Shown here: positions 33,772 to 41,980 of the stretch, one piece after another
How the letters are laid out: each line of letters opens with the position of its first letter
Position numbering within the stretch: the stretch's first letter is position 1
DNA from: Lentzea jiangxiensis
GTDB taxonomy: Bacteria > Actinomycetota > Actinomycetes > Mycobacteriales > Pseudonocardiaceae
Length of the DNA stretch: 64,000 nucleotides
NCBI RefSeq assembly: GCF_900104175.1
Contig: NZ_FNIX01000004.1
Span: 372,001 to 436,000 of the forward strand
Direction of reading: 5' to 3'
Translations under genes and position numbers: made by a program
Notes under the pieces: model-generated
What the model was told of the DNA's origin: nothing
The model's database searches: none
What the model saw: the letters and a program-made list of their open reading frames with translations, nothing else

Positions 33772-35295
33772 ATGCTCATCCCTGCCCTGGCCGTCGCGCT
33801 CGTGACGACGGCGGTCCCCGGCCACTTCGACCAGCCCCAGGACGGCTTCGCGCACGAACGGACGACGTTGCGCCAGTCCAACCCGTACTGGGCGGGCCTC
33901 GACCCCGAGCCGATCAACGCGGCCCTGCGCCGGCTCCACGACTTCACGAAATCGCAGGCGAACGGCAAACCGCTCTACGCGGGCGCCGTCACGCTGTACG
34001 TGCACGACGGCAAGATCGTCACGCACGACCGCACGGGTTACGCGGTGCTCTACGAGGACGCGCAAACCCAGCTGCCGGAGGAAGAACGCGTCCCGATGAG
34101 CAAGGACACGATCTTCGACCTCGCCTCCATCTCCAAGCTCTTCACGTCGATCGCGGTGATGCAGCAGGTCGAGCAGGGGCGCGTCGGCATCGACGAACGC
34201 GTCGCCACCTACCTGCCCGAGTTCGGCGTGAACGGCAAGGAGAACATCACCGTCAAGCAGCTCCTCACACACACGAGCGGCCTCGAACCGTTCATCCCGT
34301 TGTGGAAGCTGTACCCGGACGTCCCGTCGCGCATCAAAGCCGTGATGGACGTGAAGCCGAAGTCCACGCCCGGCACCACGTACGTCTACTCGGACCTGAA
34401 CCTGATCACGCTCGGCGAGATCGTCCTCGAGGTGAGCGGCAAGAGGCTCGACCAGGCCGTGCGGGACGGCATCACCGGGCCGCTCGGCATGAAGGACACC
34501 GGCTACAACCCGAAGGCGAAGGACCGCACGGCGGCGACGGAGTTCCAGTCCTCCCCGCCACGCGGCATCGTCCGCGGCGAGGTGCACGACGAGAACGCCT
34601 GGTCCCTCGGAGGAGTCGCCGGCCACGCGGGCGTCTTCGGCACGGCCAGGGACCTCGCGGTCCTCGGCCAGACGATCCTCAACGGCGGCACCTACAACGG
34701 CCGCCGGATCCTGACCGAGCACTCCGTCGAGCTGATGCTCACGAACTTCAACCAGCAGTTCCCCGACAACGCCCACGGTCTCGGCTTCGAGCTCGACCAG
34801 CGCTGGTACATGGGCGCGCTGAGCGGACCCGGAACCGCCGGACACACCGGCTACACCGGCACGTCGTTCGTGGTCGACAAGGCCTCGCGGTCGATCGCGG
34901 TCCTGCTGACCAACCGCGTGCACCCGAGCCGGGACTGGGGCAGCGTGAACCCGGCCCGCCGCGTCGCCGCCGACGGCCTGGCGAACGCTCTCGCCGTCAA
35001 GGCGCACGGAAGGCAATGGCGTGCGACGACTTCCGGCGGCACGCTGGTCGCGGAACGCCCGGTCGAGGTCTTCGTCGACGTCGACAAGGGCGACAAGCTC
35101 ACCGTGCAGCACTGGAACGGCACCGATTGGCAGGACGCGCGGACGATCACGACGACCGGCCGTCGCTGGGTGGCGGTGGAACCGGTGAAGTCCCGGTTCG
35201 TCCACACCAAGGCGGGCCAGTACAACGGCCGTGGCGTCTACGTGCACGCCCGCGGCGAAGTCACGGCCGACGGCTGGTCAGCAGCACGCCGCTAG
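33772..35295 (+). CDS. amiE: Beta-lactamase-fold serine hydrolase (AmiE/YbbE-like amidase)
   Basis: A 507-aa exported protein with a short Sec signal. Serine active-site motifs of the class C beta-lactamase/PBP fold are present: SISK (SxxK, about 120-123), YSDLN (YxN position, about 208-212), and HTGYTGTS (the KTG equivalent, about 357-364). The ~100 residues after the catalytic domain (about 410-507) form a beta-rich C-terminal module. In B. subtilis the amiE-nagZ-namZ operon encodes the amidase that strips the peptide from MurNAc; the identical gene set here supports this role rather than beta-lactam resistance. ATG 33772 lies 7 nt after namZ. Its 3' end overlaps the convergent MocR gene by 18 nt. 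Confidence 0.82.
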   Translation: MLIPALAVALVTTAVPGHFDQPQDGFAHERTTLRQSNPYWAGLDPEPINAALRRLHDFTKSQANGKPLYAGAVTLYVHDGKIVTHDRTGYAVLYEDAQTQLPEEERVPMSKDTIFDLASISKLFTSIAVMQQVEQGRVGIDERVATYLPEFGVNGKENITVKQLLTHTSGLEPFIPLWKLYPDVPSRIKAVMDVKPKSTPGTTYVYSDLNLITLGEIVLEVSGKRLDQAVRDGITGPLGMKDTGYNPKAKDRTAATEFQSSPPRGIVRGEVHDENAWSLGGVAGHAGVFGTARDLAVLGQTILNGGTYNGRRILTEHSVELMLTNFNQQFPDNAHGLGFELDQRWYMGALSGPGTAGHTGYTGTSFVVDKASRSIAVLLTNRVHPSRDWGSVNPARRVAADGLANALAVKAHGRQWRATTSGGTLVAERPVEVFVDVDKGDKLTVQHWNGTDWQDARTITTTGRRWVAVEPVKSRFVHTKAGQYNGRGVYVHARGEVTADGWSAARR

Positions 35296-36615
35296 CACCT
35301 CGGCGAAGCTTTGGAGCGCCCGGGGGAACGCGGGCGCTCCGAAGCTCACGACCACTCCGGACCGGTCGTCGTCGCTCTGCTCGTGCCGGAACCACGACAG
35401 CGGGCTGAGCTCGATCCCACGTTCGCGCGCGGTCTCCACGACCGCCGTTTCGTGAGGCGTCTCCAGCACTGCGTGCATCCCGGCGGCGATGCCCGAGACG
35501 GTCACGTACGGCGAGACAGTCTCCACGAGCCGGTCACGCCGCCGTTGGTACTTCAGCCGCATCCGCCGCACGTGGCTGTCGTAGGCGCCGGACGACAGGA
35601 AGTCGGCCAACGTCAACTGGTCGAGCATGCTGACGTGCTGCTCGCGGTCGGTCTTCAACTCCAGCACCGGGTCCACGAACCGGTCCGGCAGCACCATCCA
35701 CGCGATCCGCAACGCCGGCGACAGCGCCTTGCTGGACGTCCCGAGGTAGACGACGTGCTCGGGGTCCAGCCCCTGCACGGCTCCCACCGGCTGCCGGTCG
35801 TAGCGGAACTCCCCGTCGTAGTCGTCTTCCAGCACAAGCCCGTCCACGCGCCGTGCCCACTCCACGGCCGATGCGCGCCGCCGTGGGTGCAGCGGACCGC
35901 CCAGCGGGAACTGGTGCGCTGGCGTCAACACGCACGCACGCAGGTCGTCGGGCAACTGCTCGGTGTTCGCGCCGTGGTCGTCCACCGCCAACGGCACCGT
36001 CGACGTCCACAGCGACCGGTGGAAGTGCAGCCCGTACTCCTCGACGACGACGGGTGGCTCGAGCAGCCGGTCGAACATCCGGACAGCGCCCCCGAACCCC
36101 GAGCACACCACGATCCGCTCGGGGTCGGCCCGCACGCCCCGCGCCCGTGCGAGGTACTCGGCCAGCGCGGTGCGCAACTCGATGCGCCCCTGCGGGTCCC
36201 CCGGACCGAACGCCTCCGACGGTGCCGCCGTCAGCGCCCGCCGCGTCGAGCGGATCCACTCCGCGCGCGGGAACTCGGTGACGTCCGGCGTCGACACGGT
36301 CAGGTCGAACAGCGCTTCCGGCCCTTCGGCCCTGCGGGTGACGGGGGCAGGCGGCGAAACCCGGTGCGCGACAACGGTTCCGGATCCCTGACGAGCGGTC
36401 AGCCAGCCTTCGGCCACCAGTTCCGCGTAGGCCTCGGCGACGGTGTTGCGCGCGATCCCGAGGTCGGCGGCGAGCGACCGCGAGGCGGGCAGCCGGGTGC
36501 CGGGAGGCAGCCTCGCCGACCGGACCGCGTCCCGCAGCGACGCCGTCAACCGGTGCCGCAGCCCACCCGAACCGGACAGGTCCAGGTGGAAGTCGAGATT
36601 GGCCCACGATTCCAC
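35278..36615 (-). CDS. MocR-type (GntR-aminotransferase) transcriptional regulator
   Basis: A 445-aa regulator with an N-terminal GntR winged helix (about 12-78; RLPASRSLAADLGIARNTV region) joined to a fold-type I aminotransferase-like domain (about 110-440). The PLP Lys is in LGTSSKALSP. MocR proteins sense PLP or PLP-amino-acid adducts. The GTG at 36615 is used. It is divergent from an AhpD-like gene across 49 nt, which is its most likely target. Confidence 0.9.
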   Translation of the reverse strand: MESWANLDFHLDLSGSGGLRHRLTASLRDAVRSARLPPGTRLPASRSLAADLGIARNTVAEAYAELVAEGWLTARQGSGTVVAHRVSPPAPVTRRAEGPEALFDLTVSTPDVTEFPRAEWIRSTRRALTAAPSEAFGPGDPQGRIELRTALAEYLARARGVRADPERIVVCSGFGGAVRMFDRLLEPPVVVEEYGLHFHRSLWTSTVPLAVDDHGANTEQLPDDLRACVLTPAHQFPLGGPLHPRRRASAVEWARRVDGLVLEDDYDGEFRYDRQPVGAVQGLDPEHVVYLGTSSKALSPALRIAWMVLPDRFVDPVLELKTDREQHVSMLDQLTLADFLSSGAYDSHVRRMRLKYQRRRDRLVETVSPYVTVSGIAAGMHAVLETPHETAVVETARERGIELSPLSWFRHEQSDDDRSGVVVSFGAPAFPRALQSFAEVLAACC

Positions 36616-36652
36616 GATCAGATTGCACCACGGCCAGGGCCGTTGCGCGGCC

Positions 36653-36658
36653 TAGTTT
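36653..36658 (+). promoter_or_regulatory. -10 element of the AhpD-like gene (leaderless)
   Basis: TAGTTT is followed after 6 nt by the ATG at 36665, and no ribosome site is present. The -35 is poor, which fits activation by the divergent MocR regulator. Confidence 0.45.
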
Positions 36659-36664
36659 CAAGTC

Positions 36665-37111
36665 ATGACGAACCGCATCGACATCGCCAAGAAGGCCCCG
36701 AAGGTCTACCGCGCCATGATCGCCCTCGACGCCGCCGCCCGCGAGGGGCTCGACGAGCAGCTCGCCGAGCTCGTCCGCATCCGCGCCTCGCAGCTCAACC
36801 ACTGCGCGTACTGCCTCAACATGCACACGGTCGACGCGCGGAAGGGAGGCGAGACCGAGGCCCGCATCTACCTGCTCAACGCGTGGGAGGAAGCGGGCGA
36901 CCTCTACACCGAGAAGGAGCAGGCCGCACTGCGCCTCACCGAGGCCATCACGGTCCTCAGCAGCCACGAGTACGTCAGCGACGAGGTCTACGAGCGGGCT
37001 GCGGAACACTTCGGCGAGGAGGAGCTGGCGCAGCTCATCGCGTTGATCTTCACGATCAACTCCTGGAACCGGATCGCCGTGTCCACGCGGAAGAAGCCCG
37101 ACGTCCGCTGA
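36665..37111 (+). CDS. AhpD-like carboxymuconolactone decarboxylase family protein
   Basis: A 148-aa all-helical protein with the alkylhydroperoxidase D signature HCAYCLNMHTVDARKGG (about 44-60), where the CxxC pair and following His support peroxidase or redox activity. Members act in peroxide removal or are unclassified oxidoreductases. MocR-controlled AhpD-like genes are common in actinobacteria. Its mRNA appears to lack a leader. Confidence 0.9.
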   Translation: MTNRIDIAKKAPKVYRAMIALDAAAREGLDEQLAELVRIRASQLNHCAYCLNMHTVDARKGGETEARIYLLNAWEEAGDLYTEKEQAALRLTEAITVLSSHEYVSDEVYERAAEHFGEEELAQLIALIFTINSWNRIAVSTRKKPDVR

Positions 37112-37152
37112 CCGGCGAACCTGCCGACGGAGTGACTTTCGGACACACTCCG

Positions 37153-37181
37153 TTGACCGTTGGTGTGGCGGTTAGTAAGTT
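37153..37181 (+). promoter_or_regulatory. Promoter of murR-murQ (leaderless)
   Basis: TTGACC (37153-37158), a 17-nt spacer and TAAGTT (37176-37181) are followed by 6 nt and the GTG at 37188, so transcription begins at the start codon. The AT-rich segment around the -10 (TTAGTAAGTTTC) may be the operator for the RpiR-type regulator. Confidence 0.65.
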
Positions 37182-37187
37182 TCCCAC

Positions 37188-38108
37188 GTGTCCACTGAGA
37201 GCAGTGCCGAGTCCAGCCCGCTGGTGAAGATCCGGTCGTTGCTGCCGGGTCTCGCGCGCGCCGAGCAGCGCGTCGCGAAGGTGGTGCTGGAGAACCCGGG
37301 GACGGTCGCGCACCGCAGCATCACCGAGGTCGCCGAGCAGGCGGGCACCAGCGAGACGACGGTGACGCGGTTCTGCAAGGCCATCGGCGTCGGTGGGTAC
37401 CCCGAGCTGCGCATCTCGCTGGCCGCCGACACCGCTCGCAGCGCCGCCCGTGCCAACCACGACATGGGCGGCGACATCGGCCCCGGCGACGACCTGCGGC
37501 AGGTCGTCGGCAAGGTCGCGTTCGCCGACGCCCGCGCCGTCGAGGAGACCGCCGAGCAGCTCGACGTCGAGGCGCTCGACAAGGTCGTGCAGGCCGTCGC
37601 GGGCGCACGCCGCGTGGACGTCTACGGCTTCGGCGCGAGCGCGTTCGTCGCGTTCGACCTGCAGCAGAAGCTGCACCGCATAGGGCTCACGTGCTTCGCG
37701 TGGAACGACACGCACATCGCGCTGACGTCGGCCGCCGTGCTGACCGAGGCGGACGTCGCCGTGGGCATCTCGCACACCGGCTCCACCTCGGAGACCGTCG
37801 AGGCCCTGCGCGTCGCCCGCGAGACCGGCGCCACCACGGTCGCCCTCACGAACTTCCCGCGCTCGCCGATCACCGAGGTCTCCGACCACGTGCTGACCAC
37901 GGCCGCGCGCGAGACCACGTTCCGCTCCGGTGCGATGGCGAGCCGGATCGCCCAGCTCACGGTGATCGACTGCCTGTTCATCGGCGTCGCCCAGCACCAC
38001 GTGGACTCGGCGAAGACGGCGCTGGAGGCGACCTACGAGGCCGTCTCCGGCCACCGGCTGGGAGCGAGACCGGACGGTCGCAGGCGGCCGCGGGAGACGA
38101 CTAAATGA
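37188..38108 (+). CDS. murR: MurR/RpiR family transcriptional regulator (SIS domain)
   Basis: A 306-aa regulator with an N-terminal RpiR helix-turn-helix (about 10-85; VAEQAGTSETTVTRFCKAIG) and a C-terminal SIS sugar-isomerase domain (about 130-265; VYGFGASAFVAFD and GISHTGSTSETV are the phosphosugar loops). By its direct coupling to murQ (ATGA overlap at 38105-38108), it probably binds MurNAc-6-phosphate and controls wall-sugar recycling, as MurR does in Escherichia coli. It could also regulate the nagZ-namZ-amiE genes 2 kb upstream, which is inference. Confidence 0.88.
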   Translation: MSTESSAESSPLVKIRSLLPGLARAEQRVAKVVLENPGTVAHRSITEVAEQAGTSETTVTRFCKAIGVGGYPELRISLAADTARSAARANHDMGGDIGPGDDLRQVVGKVAFADARAVEETAEQLDVEALDKVVQAVAGARRVDVYGFGASAFVAFDLQQKLHRIGLTCFAWNDTHIALTSAAVLTEADVAVGISHTGSTSETVEALRVARETGATTVALTNFPRSPITEVSDHVLTTAARETTFRSGAMASRIAQLTVIDCLFIGVAQHHVDSAKTALEATYEAVSGHRLGARPDGRRRPRETTK

Positions 38109-39016
38109 CGTCCCCCCGGAACGGTGTGGTGGTGCGCGTGGAGTCTCCGACCGAGCAGCGGAACCCCCGCACGACCGACATCGACCGGGTCCCCACGGTC
38201 GACGTGCTCCGCATGATCAACGACGAGGACAGCACGGTCCCGTCGGCCGTCGCCGCGGCGCTGCCGGAGCTGGCGGAAGCGGTCGACCTCGGCGTCGCCG
38301 CGATCATGTCCGGCGGCCGCGTGCACTACGTCGGCGCCGGCACGTCCGGCCGGCTCGCGACGCTGGACGCCGCGGAGCTGGTGCCGACGTTCAACGCGCC
38401 GGCCGACTGGTTCGTCGCCCACCACGCGGGCGGCTCCGAGGCGCTGGTCCGCGCGGTCGAGGAGGTCGAGGACTCCTCCGGCGCCGCCCAGATCCGCCGC
38501 CACGCCACGGCGAAGGACCTGGTCGTGGGCGTGACGGCGTCCGGGCGCACGCCGTTCGTGATCGGCGCGCTGGAAGAGGCGCGGGCGCTGGGCGCTCGCA
38601 CCGTGCTCGTGTCGAACAACGCCTCGGTGCCGTTCACCCCGGACGTCCTGGTCGCCCTGGACACCGGTCCCGAAGCCATCGCCGGCTCCACGCGGATGAA
38701 GGCGGGATCGGCCCAGAAGCTCGTCCTCACATCGTTTTCCACCGCGGTGATGGTCAAGCTCGGCCGCACCTACTCGAACCTGATGGTCAGCATGCGCGCG
38801 ACGAACGCGAAGCTGCGCGGCCGGACGATCCGGATCCTGCACGAGGCCACCGGCCTGCCGGTGGACGACTGCGAGCAGGCGCTGGCGGACGCGTCCGGCG
38901 ACCTCAAGGTGGCGCTGGTGCACCTGCTGTCGGGCGAACCGACCGAGCGTGCGGCCGCGGCTCTGGAGGACACCAAGGGCCACGTCCGCAACGCCCTGGA
39001 CCGGCTAGCCGGCTGA
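38105..39016 (+). CDS. murQ: N-acetylmuramic acid 6-phosphate etherase
   Basis: Cleaves the lactyl ether of MurNAc-6-P, giving GlcNAc-6-P and D-lactate. The 303-aa protein opens with TEQRNPRTTDID and carries the SIS-type phosphosugar loops VGAGTSGRLATLDAAE (about 75-90) and GVTASGRTPFV, plus the MurQ signature EAIAGSTRMKAGSAQK (about 195-210). With MurR it forms a two-gene operon from one leaderless promoter. The kinase or PTS that would make MurNAc-6-P is not in this window. Confidence 0.95.
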   Translation: MTSPRNGVVVRVESPTEQRNPRTTDIDRVPTVDVLRMINDEDSTVPSAVAAALPELAEAVDLGVAAIMSGGRVHYVGAGTSGRLATLDAAELVPTFNAPADWFVAHHAGGSEALVRAVEEVEDSSGAAQIRRHATAKDLVVGVTASGRTPFVIGALEEARALGARTVLVSNNASVPFTPDVLVALDTGPEAIAGSTRMKAGSAQKLVLTSFSTAVMVKLGRTYSNLMVSMRATNAKLRGRTIRILHEATGLPVDDCEQALADASGDLKVALVHLLSGEPTERAAAALEDTKGHVRNALDRLAG

Positions 39017-40132
39017 CACGACGACGTCCGGGCCGAACACCTCGTAGTGGATGTCGGTGACCCCGGCTTCGAGCAGCTGGGCCCGCACCGCGCGCAGGAA
39101 CGGCACCGGCCCGCACAGGTAGGCGGTCGTGCCGGCCGGGACCGGCACCGACGAGAGGTCGACGAACCCGGTGCGCTCGGCCGGCCACTGCCCGACGGGT
39201 TCCTCGTAGAAGACGTGCGCCTGCCCGTCCTCGAGCTTCGCCACGAGCTGGCCGAGCTCGGCGCGGAACGGGTGGCTGAACTGGTCGCGGTCGCCGTGCA
39301 CGGCGATGACCTTCCGCTGCGACCCGGTGGCGGCGAGGTCGGCGAGCATCGCGATCATCGGTGTGCAGCCGATCCCCGCCGACGCGAGCAGCACCGGACC
39401 GTCACCGGGCTGCAGGGTCACGTCCCCGGCCGGCCGGCTGAGCCGCACGGTGCTGCCCACCGGCGCGTGGTCGTGCAGGTGGTTCGACACCTCTCCGTCG
39501 CGCTTCACCGAGAACTGCAACGCGTCGTCGGTCCGCCCGGAGAGGCTGTACTGGCGGATCTGCCGGATGCCGCCGGGCAGCGGGACGTGCACCGACACGT
39601 ACTGGCCCGGCTTGGTCGGCGGCACCGGGCCGTTCACCGGCCGCACGACGAACGTCACCACGTCGTCGGTCTCCTGGAACCGGGCGATCACGCGGTGGTC
39701 CTCCTGCCCGCGCGGCAGGAACCGCTCCAGGCCGATCAGCGTGTCGGCCATCAGCCAGTAGACCTCGCTCCAGGCCGCCGCGATCTCCGGCGTGACGTCG
39801 AGGACCTCGGCGATCGCGCCCATCAGGTGCTTGTGCACGACCGCGTACTGGCCGGACGTGACGCCGACGGAAACGTGCTTGTGCGCGATGCGGCGCAGCA
39901 TCGCGTCGGGCTGCTTGCCCTCGAGCAGGCCCGACGCGAAGACGGCGACCGACCCGGCCAGCGCCTGGGCCTGGGTGCCGTTGGCCTGGTTGCCCCGGTT
40001 GAACAGGTGCCGCAGCAGGATCGGGTGCTCGTCGAACATGCGGGTGTAGAACAGCTCGCTGATCTCGCCGATCGCCGCCCCGACGGCGGGCAGCGTGGCT
40101 TCGACCAGTTCAGCGGACTTCGGGGACAGCAT
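39005..40132 (-). CDS. hmp: Flavohemoprotein / nitric oxide dioxygenase
   Basis: Detoxifies NO to nitrate using O2 and NAD(P)H. The ATG at 40132 follows GAGGAG; a longer GTG start at 40147 overlaps the regulator's stop. The 375-aa protein has a globin domain (about 1-138) with the proximal His in HKHVSVGVTSGQY (about residue 85), an FAD-binding domain with RQYSLSG, and the NAD(P)H domain with the block SAGIGCTPM and a C-terminal FGP. It is co-transcribed with the NsrR-like regulator immediately upstream, whose product should control it. The 3' end overlaps murQ by 12 nt (convergent). Confidence 0.95.
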   Translation of the reverse strand: MLSPKSAELVEATLPAVGAAIGEISELFYTRMFDEHPILLRHLFNRGNQANGTQAQALAGSVAVFASGLLEGKQPDAMLRRIAHKHVSVGVTSGQYAVVHKHLMGAIAEVLDVTPEIAAAWSEVYWLMADTLIGLERFLPRGQEDHRVIARFQETDDVVTFVVRPVNGPVPPTKPGQYVSVHVPLPGGIRQIRQYSLSGRTDDALQFSVKRDGEVSNHLHDHAPVGSTVRLSRPAGDVTLQPGDGPVLLASAGIGCTPMIAMLADLAATGSQRKVIAVHGDRDQFSHPFRAELGQLVAKLEDGQAHVFYEEPVGQWPAERTGFVDLSSVPVPAGTTAYLCGPVPFLRAVRAQLLEAGVTDIHYEVFGPDVVVSAG

Positions 40133-40143
40133 CGGCGAACTCC

Positions 40144-40578
40144 TCACTTGAGCTGCAGGCTCAGCAGCACGGGACCGGTGGGATCAGCGACGAGGTCCTC
40201 GACGCGCAGTGGATCGAGCGAGGCGTAGAAGGCTTCCTGGGCCTGGCGCAACGCGCGGCGCAGCCGGCAGGCGGAACTCAGCGGGCACGACACTTCGCCT
40301 TCGCAGTCGACGACGTCGCCGACGCCCTCCAGTTCGCGCACGAGCCACCCGACCGAGGTGGACCGGCCCGTTCCGGCGAGCGCCAGACCACCGCCCCGGC
40401 CGCGCCGCGCCACCACCACACCGAGGTGCTGGAGCTGGGACACGACCTTGGCCGCATGGGTGTACTGCACACCCATGACTTCGGCGACTTCGCGTGTCGT
40501 CGGGTTGGCCGGTTCGGCGGAAACGGCCAGCCGCATCACGATCCGCAGCGCGATGTCCGTGCTCTTGGTCAGCCTCAC
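40144..40578 (-). CDS. nsrR: NsrR-type Rrf2 family [4Fe-4S] NO sensor
   Basis: A 144-aa Rrf2 regulator: winged helix at about 5-75 (TREVAEVMGVQYTHAAKVV) and three cluster cysteines, Cys92, Cys98 and Cys104 (CEGEVSCPLSSAC), with the same spacing and almost the same positions as Streptomyces NsrR. NO destroys the cluster and relieves repression of hmp. A matching 11-1-11 operator lies 19 nt upstream of its start. It overlaps the extended hmp frame by 4 nt. Confidence 0.92.
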   Translation of the reverse strand: MRLTKSTDIALRIVMRLAVSAEPANPTTREVAEVMGVQYTHAAKVVSQLQHLGVVVARRGRGGGLALAGTGRSTSVGWLVRELEGVGDVVDCEGEVSCPLSSACRLRRALRQAQEAFYASLDPLRVEDLVADPTGPVLLSLQLK

Positions 40579-40596
40579 GAGATCGGAGGCTAACCT

Positions 40597-40619
40597 AACT
40601 GGAATCTGAGATTCGTGTT
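40597..40619 (-). promoter_or_regulatory. NsrR-like operator
   Basis: An 11-1-11 inverted repeat, AACTGGAATCT-g-AGATTCGTGTT, with 9 of 11 arm positions symmetrical, is the architecture of actinobacterial NsrR sites. It lies 19-41 nt upstream of nsrR and supports autoregulation of nsrR-hmp. Confidence 0.7.
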
Positions 40620-41058
40620 ATCCGGGCAACACCGGGCGCCACGGGATCGGCGTCGACAGCACCATCGCGCTGGACGTCTCCCCGTGCGCCGCCAGCCGGA
40701 CCAGCAGCCGTTCCAGCTCCACGATGGACGTGGTCACGACCTTCACCACCGAGCAGATGTCCCCGGTCAGCCGCACGACCTCGACGACCTCGGGCAGGTC
40801 GTCGAGCAGCTCCGGGTGGACCGTGATGCACCTCGGGCCGTAGCACTTCATGCGCACCAACGCGACGACCGGACGTCCGACGACGGTGGGGTCGACCACG
40901 GCGCGATAGCCGGTGATGGCACCCATGTTCTCCAGGCGCCGGACCCGTTGCGCGACCGTCGGCGGCGAGACGTGCACCCGGCGGGCCAGTTCGTTGTACG
41001 ACAGGCGCGCATCCTCTTGGAGCGCCTCCAACAGGGCCTTGTCCACGTCGTCCAACAT
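40618..41058 (-). CDS. Lrp/AsnC family regulator, likely of the kyn genes
   Basis: A 146-aa regulator: winged helix (about 1-60; ARLSYNELARRVHVSPPTVAQRV) followed by a RAM/ACT-type ligand domain (about 65-140; VVEVVRLTGDICSVV). The ATG at 41058 appears leaderless (TAGCTT ends 7 nt upstream). It is divergent from kynA, and the 107-nt gap holds an inverted repeat, so it probably responds to tryptophan or a kynurenine-pathway intermediate, like KynR. Stop codon overlaps the NsrR operator. Confidence 0.88.
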   Translation of the reverse strand: MLDDVDKALLEALQEDARLSYNELARRVHVSPPTVAQRVRRLENMGAITGYRAVVDPTVVGRPVVALVRMKCYGPRCITVHPELLDDLPEVVEVVRLTGDICSVVKVVTTSIVELERLLVRLAAHGETSSAMVLSTPIPWRPVLPG

Positions 41059-41093
41059 GAACGCAAAGCTACTCGGTGATCTGTTTTGCGTTC
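41059..41093. promoter_or_regulatory. Inverted-repeat operator between the Lrp-type regulator and kynA
   Basis: GAACGCAAA (41059-41067) and TTTGCGTTC (41085-41093) are perfect inverted 9-mers separated by 17 nt, so the arm centres are 26 nt apart. The left arm overlaps the start of the regulator transcript. This is a good candidate for the Lrp-family binding site of the divergent pair. Confidence 0.6.
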
Positions 41094-41164
41094 GGAAGAA
41101 CTTCGGCACGAATGCCTTTCGTCGTCCATTCAGGTGACGAGCCGTTCCGGCGACGATTGAAGGC

Positions 41165-41980
41165 ATGAGCTGCCCCGTTTCTCCGAAGCTGGATTTCGGC
41201 GGCACCACGCCGTACGAGGACTACGTGCACGCGTCGGTGCTGCACACCCTTCAACAGCAGTGGTCCAAAGATCCGCGTGAGATGTCGTTCCTGGTCATCA
41301 CGCAGGTGATGGAGCTGTACTTCGGCCTGCTCTGCTTCGAGTGGCGGCAGGCCCAGGCCGAGCTGCGCGCCGACGACCTGCGCGCCGCCGTCCGCACGCT
41401 CCGCCGGTCCGACCTGCACCTGCAGGCGCTGTCGGCGGCGTGGCGGCCGATCGCGCGCATGACGCCGACCGAGTTCAACTCCTTCCGCGACGCGCTCGGC
41501 GAGGGCTCGGGTTTCCAGAGCGGCATGTACCGCGAGATGGAGTTCCTGCTCGGCGAGAAGTCGCGGTCGATGCTCGTGCCGCACCGGGCCGTGCCGGCGA
41601 TGCACGACCAGCTGGAGAAGTCGCTCGGAGAGCCCTCGCTCTACGACGACGTGCTGGCCGCGTTGCGGCGCAAGGGTTTCGCCATCCCGCAGGCCGTGCT
41701 GGACCGCGACCTCACCCAGGCCTACGAGCCGTCGCCCGACGTCGAGCAGGTGTGGGCGGCGATCTACCGCGGCCACGACCGCGACCTGCTCGAGCTCGGC
41801 GAGGCGCTGACCGACATCGCCGAGGAGTTCGCGCGCTGGCGCTACGACCACCTGCTCGCGACCCGCCGCTCGATGGGCTCGAAGGTCGGCACGGGTGGCT
41901 CCGCCGGTGTCGCATGGCTGGAGAAGCGCACCCAGCGCGCGGTGTTCCCCGAGTTGTGGACCGCCAGGAGCCACGTGTGA
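41165..41980 (+). CDS. kynA: Tryptophan 2,3-dioxygenase
   Basis: Opens the indole ring of L-tryptophan to N-formylkynurenine using heme and O2. The 271-aa protein shows TDO blocks: LDFGGTTPYEDYVHASVLHTLQ (opening, cited in part: TPYEDYVHA), FLVITQVMELYFGLLCFEW segment (EL-YF), MTPTEFNSFRDALGEGSGFQS (FNSFRDALGEGSG), WRYDHLLATRRSMGSKVGTGG, where the His is the heme ligand. It is followed by kynU with a 4-nt overlap. The substrate and role are certain at family level. Confidence 0.95.
   Translation: MSCPVSPKLDFGGTTPYEDYVHASVLHTLQQQWSKDPREMSFLVITQVMELYFGLLCFEWRQAQAELRADDLRAAVRTLRRSDLHLQALSAAWRPIARMTPTEFNSFRDALGEGSGFQSGMYREMEFLLGEKSRSMLVPHRAVPAMHDQLEKSLGEPSLYDDVLAALRRKGFAIPQAVLDRDLTQAYEPSPDVEQVWAAIYRGHDRDLLELGEALTDIAEEFARWRYDHLLATRRSMGSKVGTGGSAGVAWLEKRTQRAVFPELWTARSHV

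Noticed and set aside
33772..35295. Beta-lactam resistance enzyme
   Set aside because: The serine-hydrolase motifs fit, but the operon with nagZ and namZ matches the AmiE amidase arrangement, so a wall-recycling role is preferred.
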